Shown here: one piece after another, positions 63,445-64,000 of the stretch
Position numbering within the stretch: position 1 is the first letter of the stretch
How the letters are laid out: each line of letters opens with the position of its first letter
Translations under genes and position numbers: made by a program
Assembly (NCBI GenBank): GCA_949825025.1
Contig: OX463783.1
Coordinates: 17,457,628-17,521,627, forward strand
Direction: 5' to 3'
DNA: 64,000 bases
From: Siphlonurus alternatus
Lineage: Eukaryota > Arthropoda > Insecta > Ephemeroptera > Siphlonuridae
The notes under the pieces: generated by a model
Databases searched by the model: none
What the model saw: only the letters and a program-made list of their open reading frames with translations
What the model was told of the DNA's origin: nothing

Positions 63445-63537
63445 CAAGATATTTCACTAACCATTGTTAGCGTCAACCTAAATAAACGTGGATAGTGAGA
63501 AACTGATAGTGATTAAATCGTTTTTGGATCGCGCCTC
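63445..63537. mobile_element. Foldback MITE, family L degenerate copy 3
   Basis: TTTCACTAACCATTGTTAGC and GTGGATAGTGAGAAACTGAT followed by GGATCGCGCC match the inner arms and right end of the family; the left end is missing. Confidence 0.5.
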
Positions 63538-63758
63538 TTTTTTTCTTAATCTTTATATTTTGCAGTACAAAGTATAATAATGTACGGTCAAGAATTCCTT
63601 TTCTGTTCTATGATAACGTTAGTGGTCTTAAAATATTTCTAACCGTCATTTATTGAAAGGAATGCTGTCTAAGAATGCTGACTCTATTGATATAAAAGCA
63701 TGCAGTATATAGAAAGGAACGTATGTCATATAGCGTCATTCTTTGTTATTCGATATAT

Positions 63759-63917
63759 TGAGTACGATTCACGAAGAAGTTAGCCAGGTTTCTTACCACG
63801 TTTAGCTTAATCAAGTTTAAATATATCTGTTTCACGTGTTAAACCACCTAATAGTTAAACGTGGTTAAGCTAAACGTGGTTAGAAACCTGGCTAACTACT
63901 TTGTGAATCGCGCCCAA
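63759..63917. mobile_element. Foldback MITE, family L copy 4
   Basis: TTGAGTACGATTCACGAAGA at the left and GTGAATCGCGCCCAA at the right, with inner arms GTTAGCCAGGTTTCTTACCA and complement. Similar to copy 1. Confidence 0.8.
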
Positions 63918-64000
63918 TAAGTTTATCATAATGTTTAAGCAAAAAGTTTTTTTTTTTTGCATGCATATAGTAGTTATCAAAATTCAGACGAAAATGGACA

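Overview
The window looks like nuclear DNA of an arthropod, most likely an insect. It is very A+T-rich (about three quarters A+T by eye). Its genes are split by GT-AG introns of up to 23 kb, and it is full of microsatellites and short foldback transposons. The two recognisable genes are a prefoldin subunit and an RDL-type GABA-gated chloride channel whose encoded residues match the insect form closely. I cannot place the order or species from sequence alone.

Layout. (1) 3449-6815, minus strand: a complete four-exon prefoldin subunit 4 gene (135 residues, all introns phase 0) with a nearby AATAAA signal. Its introns hold nested terminal-inverted-repeat elements, including a clear hAT-type element with an 8-bp target duplication. 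(2) 7-19 kb: a gene-poor interval made of transposon remnants, a 936-bp near-perfect palindrome, TA repeats and a local direct duplication. (3) 19.07-20.48 kb: a GA tract, a G+C-rich G-run island and a CpG-bearing leader just upstream of Rdl. (4) 20476-61171, plus strand: the 5' half of Rdl. It has a signal-peptide exon, exon 2, THREE tandem alternative copies of the 68-nt exon 3 (49374, 51087, 52505) and exon 4. The later exons (rest of the ligand-binding domain, the membrane segments, the second alternative cassette known from Drosophila) lie beyond the window. (5) 61.2-64 kb: the next Rdl intron, with a second copy of a 5S-rRNA-derived SINE and two copies of a short foldback element.

How it works together. 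Prefoldin 4 is a housekeeping cytosolic chaperone subunit; Rdl is a neuronal receptor subunit. I see no functional link; they are neighbours transcribed away from each other. The main biological signal is the triplicated Rdl exon 3. Exon 2 ends in phase 1, each copy is 68 nt, and exon 4 starts in phase 0, so only transcripts with exactly one copy stay in frame. A second, unexplained signal is a large excess of the palindrome TGACGTCA (at least 22 sites), often close to long CT/GA tracts and G-rich segments.
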